Below are positions 4,306 to 6,507 of a stretch of DNA of 6,507 nt, piece after piece (position 1 is the stretch's first letter; every line of letters starts with the position of its first letter). The DNA comes from Bacteroidales bacterium. GTDB lineage: Bacteria; Bacteroidota; Bacteroidia; Bacteroidales; UBA7960. Under the pieces are notes generated by a model that ran no database searches, was not told where the DNA came from, and saw only the letters and a list, made by a program, of their open reading frames with translations. Position numbers and translations under genes: made by a program. The stretch is taken from the NCBI GenBank assembly GCA_007122505.1, contig SKTQ01000210.1, positions 1-6,507 on the forward strand, read 5' to 3'.

Positions 4306-6507
4306 TTAATTATGGTTATTATCAAAAATTTTCTGGTCTTTTTTAAATTCCGGTATTTCAATGGTAAGATAATCCATTTCCCGGGAGCGGTCAATGGCAT
4401 CATATATGGCCTGCTGAATGCCTGTTCTGATACTCAGTTCGACGATTTTTCTGTTGCTTTGCGAGGGGTATGTGCGATTCGAAAGGAATACATACACCAG
4501 GTTTTCGGCGGGGTCGGCCCAGGCGTAAGTGCCGGTAAAGCCACTGTGACCAAAACTTAGCGGAGAAGCACTTTTTGCAGCGGGGCTTTCCTTTTCGGGT
4601 TCAAGACCAGGTTTGTCAAAGCCCAGTGCCCTGCGGTTTTTGTTATGGGCAAACTGAACGCTCGTAAATTCTTTGATGGTATTGGGCAGGAAAAACTGCT
4701 CCCCCCCGTAATTGCCATCATTTAGCAACATATACTTTAAAGTCGCAACATCCCTCGCATTGCCAAAAAGACCGGCGTGTGCACTGACACCCCCCAGCAT
4801 GGCAGCGGCCGGATCGTGCACATGACCATGAACAACCTGTTTTCTCCATAAGGTGTCATGTTCTGTCGGTGCAATCTGATGTAAGTCAAAACGTTTAAGA
4901 GGATTGAAACCAATGGTTGTCAATCCCATAGGTTTATAAATGAATTCCCCCAGGAATTCATCAAATAACTGACCTGTAACATTTTCAAACAGTATGGGCA
5001 GCAGAATAAAACCCAGGTCACTATACCTGTATTCATTTTTTTCTCTTAACTCGGAAGCCAGGATTTGAGCGAAGATGGTGTCGCGAAAATGCTTGTTAAT
5101 GTACAGATCCCTCGCTACTTTTACAGGGTATTCCTTTGATTGTTGCCGGCTGTAAATACCGGGTATGAATTCTCCGTTGTCCAAAGTTGACAGATAAAAT
5201 GGAATCCAGGGGGTAAACCTGGCCTGGTGAGCGAGTATTGTTCTAAGGGTTACCGCTTCCTTGTTGCTTTCATAGAGCCAGGGGATGTATTTTGTGATAG
5301 GCGCATCAAGCGAAACCCTGCCATCCTCAACAAGGTGCATCACTGCCATCGTTCCGGCAACAGTTTTGGTAACGGATGCCAGGTCATACAGATCGTTGAC
5401 ATCTACCTTTATGGCATCCTCATCATAAGTATGCTTACCGAAAGCTTTGTTATAGATCAAAACCCCGTCTTTTATCACGGCAATCTGGCAACCCGGATAT
5501 GCTTTTTGTTTTATCCCTTCTAGGGCAATGCTGTCAATTGCAGTCAGAAAGCTTGTATTTATTCCCGTTTCTTCGGCTCTTCCAAAACGTACCCGGGAGG
5601 GTTCAGGGCTAATAATGCCCGAGTGAAGCGGAAAATGTTTGCCCACCCTCACAGGTAATCTTCCGGTGGTTTGCAGCCCTCCAAAAACGGCATCTGCTGC
5701 CGCTTCTTCATAGATATCACCATCCTGGTAGGCAATAATTACGGATTCCACATCCAGAATGGCATCGTCAAAAATTTTCAGGCTGTAGGGGTTGGCAAAA
5801 ATACTAAGAATAACGTCATGCCTTTTTGCAATGGCACTGATTAGTCCGACTGTCTTCCCATTTATACCGTAATTGTTACGCGGAAAGAAACTGTTATTGT
5901 GAACCGAAATAATCACCAGGTCATATTTGCCCAGATCTTCCAGAATTTGGGCTGCACGATAGGGAGAATGGTATTTGTCGATGCCGTAACAGGAAACAGC
6001 CCCGTATTTACCCAGGACTTGCTGAAAGCGATTGTTGGTAGGAGCGCCAATGGACAGGGCAGCAATTTTCCGTTTCCCCAGGCCAGTTACCGGCACCAGG
6101 TTTTTTTCATTACGTGCCAGTGTGATTGCTGCCTGCACCAGTTGTTTTTGCAAAATCTCAGCTTCTAAGGTATTCAGATCTTGGATCAGGTTGTCAAGCT
6201 GAATGTACTGAAAATCGTCAAGGCCTGCTTTTTGTTTGTAATAAAGAATTTTCCTGGTTTTGGCATTGACCATTTCTTCACTGATTGTTCCATCCAGAAC
6301 GGCATTTTTAATGGTTTGTATGGCTGCCGGTACATCTTCGGGGAGTAACAAAATGTCATTACCTGCCATTAATGCCCGCAGTTCCAGTTCGCCTGACTGA
6401 AAATAATCGCTTACCCCCTGCATATCAAGGGCATCAGTGATGATCAAACCCTCAAATCCCATCTGAATTTGCAGAAGGTTTGTAACGATATTGTGCGAAA
6501 GTGTGGA
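4306..6507 (-). CDS. GH3 beta-N-acetylhexosaminidase-like/serine beta-lactamase-fold fusion (5' end missing)
   Basis: The visible 733 residues are in one open frame reaching the right edge; the apparent Met at 6462 is internal, because the 15 codons before it (STLSHNIVTNLLQIQ) belong to the GH3 consensus. Numbering from that Met, GFEGLIITDALDM at 2-14 carries the expected GH3 nucleophile Asp10. The end of the barrel and a linker reach about 115, and a GH3 C-terminal domain spans about 130-275, ending in GGLQTTGRLPV. A beta-lactamase/DD-peptidase domain (PF00144-like) spans about 305-690. It has SVTK at 363-366 with nucleophile Ser363, YSD at 480-482 in place of YxN, and HSG at 639-641 in place of KTG. 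The GH3 part resembles NagZ-type enzymes that cleave N-acetylglucosamine from peptidoglycan fragments. The second domain may be a peptidase, amidase or esterase, or a non-catalytic relic. Fusions like this are known in Bacteroidetes. The signal sequence and the NagZ His/Asp acid-base loop lie outside the window. It is upstream of, and probably co-transcribed with, the membrane protein gene. Confidence 0.9.
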   Translation of the reverse strand, partial: STLSHNIVTNLLQIQMGFEGLIITDALDMQGVSDYFQSGELELRALMAGNDILLLPEDVPAAIQTIKNAVLDGTISEEMVNAKTRKILYYKQKAGLDDFQYIQLDNLIQDLNTLEAEILQKQLVQAAITLARNEKNLVPVTGLGKRKIAALSIGAPTNNRFQQVLGKYGAVSCYGIDKYHSPYRAAQILEDLGKYDLVIISVHNNSFFPRNNYGINGKTVGLISAIAKRHDVILSIFANPYSLKIFDDAILDVESVIIAYQDGDIYEEAAADAVFGGLQTTGRLPVRVGKHFPLHSGIISPEPSRVRFGRAEETGINTSFLTAIDSIALEGIKQKAYPGCQIAVIKDGVLIYNKAFGKHTYDEDAIKVDVNDLYDLASVTKTVAGTMAVMHLVEDGRVSLDAPITKYIPWLYESNKEAVTLRTILAHQARFTPWIPFYLSTLDNGEFIPGIYSRQQSKEYPVKVARDLYINKHFRDTIFAQILASELREKNEYRYSDLGFILLPILFENVTGQLFDEFLGEFIYKPMGLTTIGFNPLKRFDLHQIAPTEHDTLWRKQVVHGHVHDPAAAMLGGVSAHAGLFGNARDVATLKYMLLNDGNYGGEQFFLPNTIKEFTSVQFAHNKNRRALGFDKPGLEPEKESPAAKSASPLSFGHSGFTGTYAWADPAENLVYVFLSNRTYPSQSNRKIVELSIRTGIQQAIYDAIDRSREMDYLTIEIPEFKKDQKIFDNNHN

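Noticed and set aside
6460..6462. ATG at 6462 as the start of the GH3 fusion gene.
   Set aside because: The frame stays open to the right edge and the 15 preceding codons match the GH3 consensus before the nucleophile, so the Met is internal and the gene is cut by the window.
1..6507. CRISPR arrays, tRNA or rRNA genes, insertion sequences, phage or defence genes.
   Set aside because: No spaced direct repeats, cloverleaf patterns, transposase motifs or unusual composition islands were seen; coding density is high and all genes are syntenic housekeeping or envelope genes.

Overview
The window looks like a chromosomal housekeeping segment from a member of the Bacteroidota (Bacteroidetes). Three things suggest this. 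The order parA-parB-DUF5683-dapB-lepB is, from established knowledge, a conserved Bacteroidetes arrangement. The partial signal peptidase starts with the extra membrane-spanning N-terminal segment known from that phylum. The gene starts lack clear Shine-Dalgarno sequences, and the best promoter candidate fits the Bacteroidetes pattern TTTG-N19-TAnnTTTG better than a sigma-70 consensus. Genus-level placement is not possible by eye. Every gene I accept is on the minus strand, so transcription runs from right to left.

Right part (about 3497-6507): the window opens inside a large gene for a glycoside hydrolase family 3 enzyme fused to a serine beta-lactamase/DD-peptidase-like domain. Its N-terminus lies beyond the right edge. 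Eleven bases downstream follows an unrecognised 265-residue membrane protein with a predicted extracytoplasmic domain and about five membrane segments. A hairpin plus T9 tract directly at the stop codon of that gene looks like a rho-independent terminator closing this transcription unit.

Middle (3336-3496): this is the only real intergenic region, 161 bases. After the terminator it holds a candidate Bacteroidetes promoter and, immediately downstream of it, a 30-bp near-perfect inverted repeat that would cover the transcription start or the leader of parA. This is the most interesting unexplained structure in the window.

Left part (1-3335): parA and parB (overlapping by ATGA), a DUF5683 envelope protein with a GTG start, dapB, and the start of lepB follow with gaps of -4, 17, 4 and 11 bases, so they very probably form one operon. 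ParA and ParB act in chromosome origin segregation. DapB makes tetrahydrodipicolinate for diaminopimelate, lysine and peptidoglycan. LepB removes signal peptides at the inner membrane. The operon therefore links chromosome segregation to envelope growth.

I found no CRISPR array, tRNA, rRNA, mobile element, phage gene or obviously novel defence system. The coding content is ordinary, and the points worth a second look are the parAB leader palindrome, the unrecognised membrane protein and the GH3/serine hydrolase fusion.
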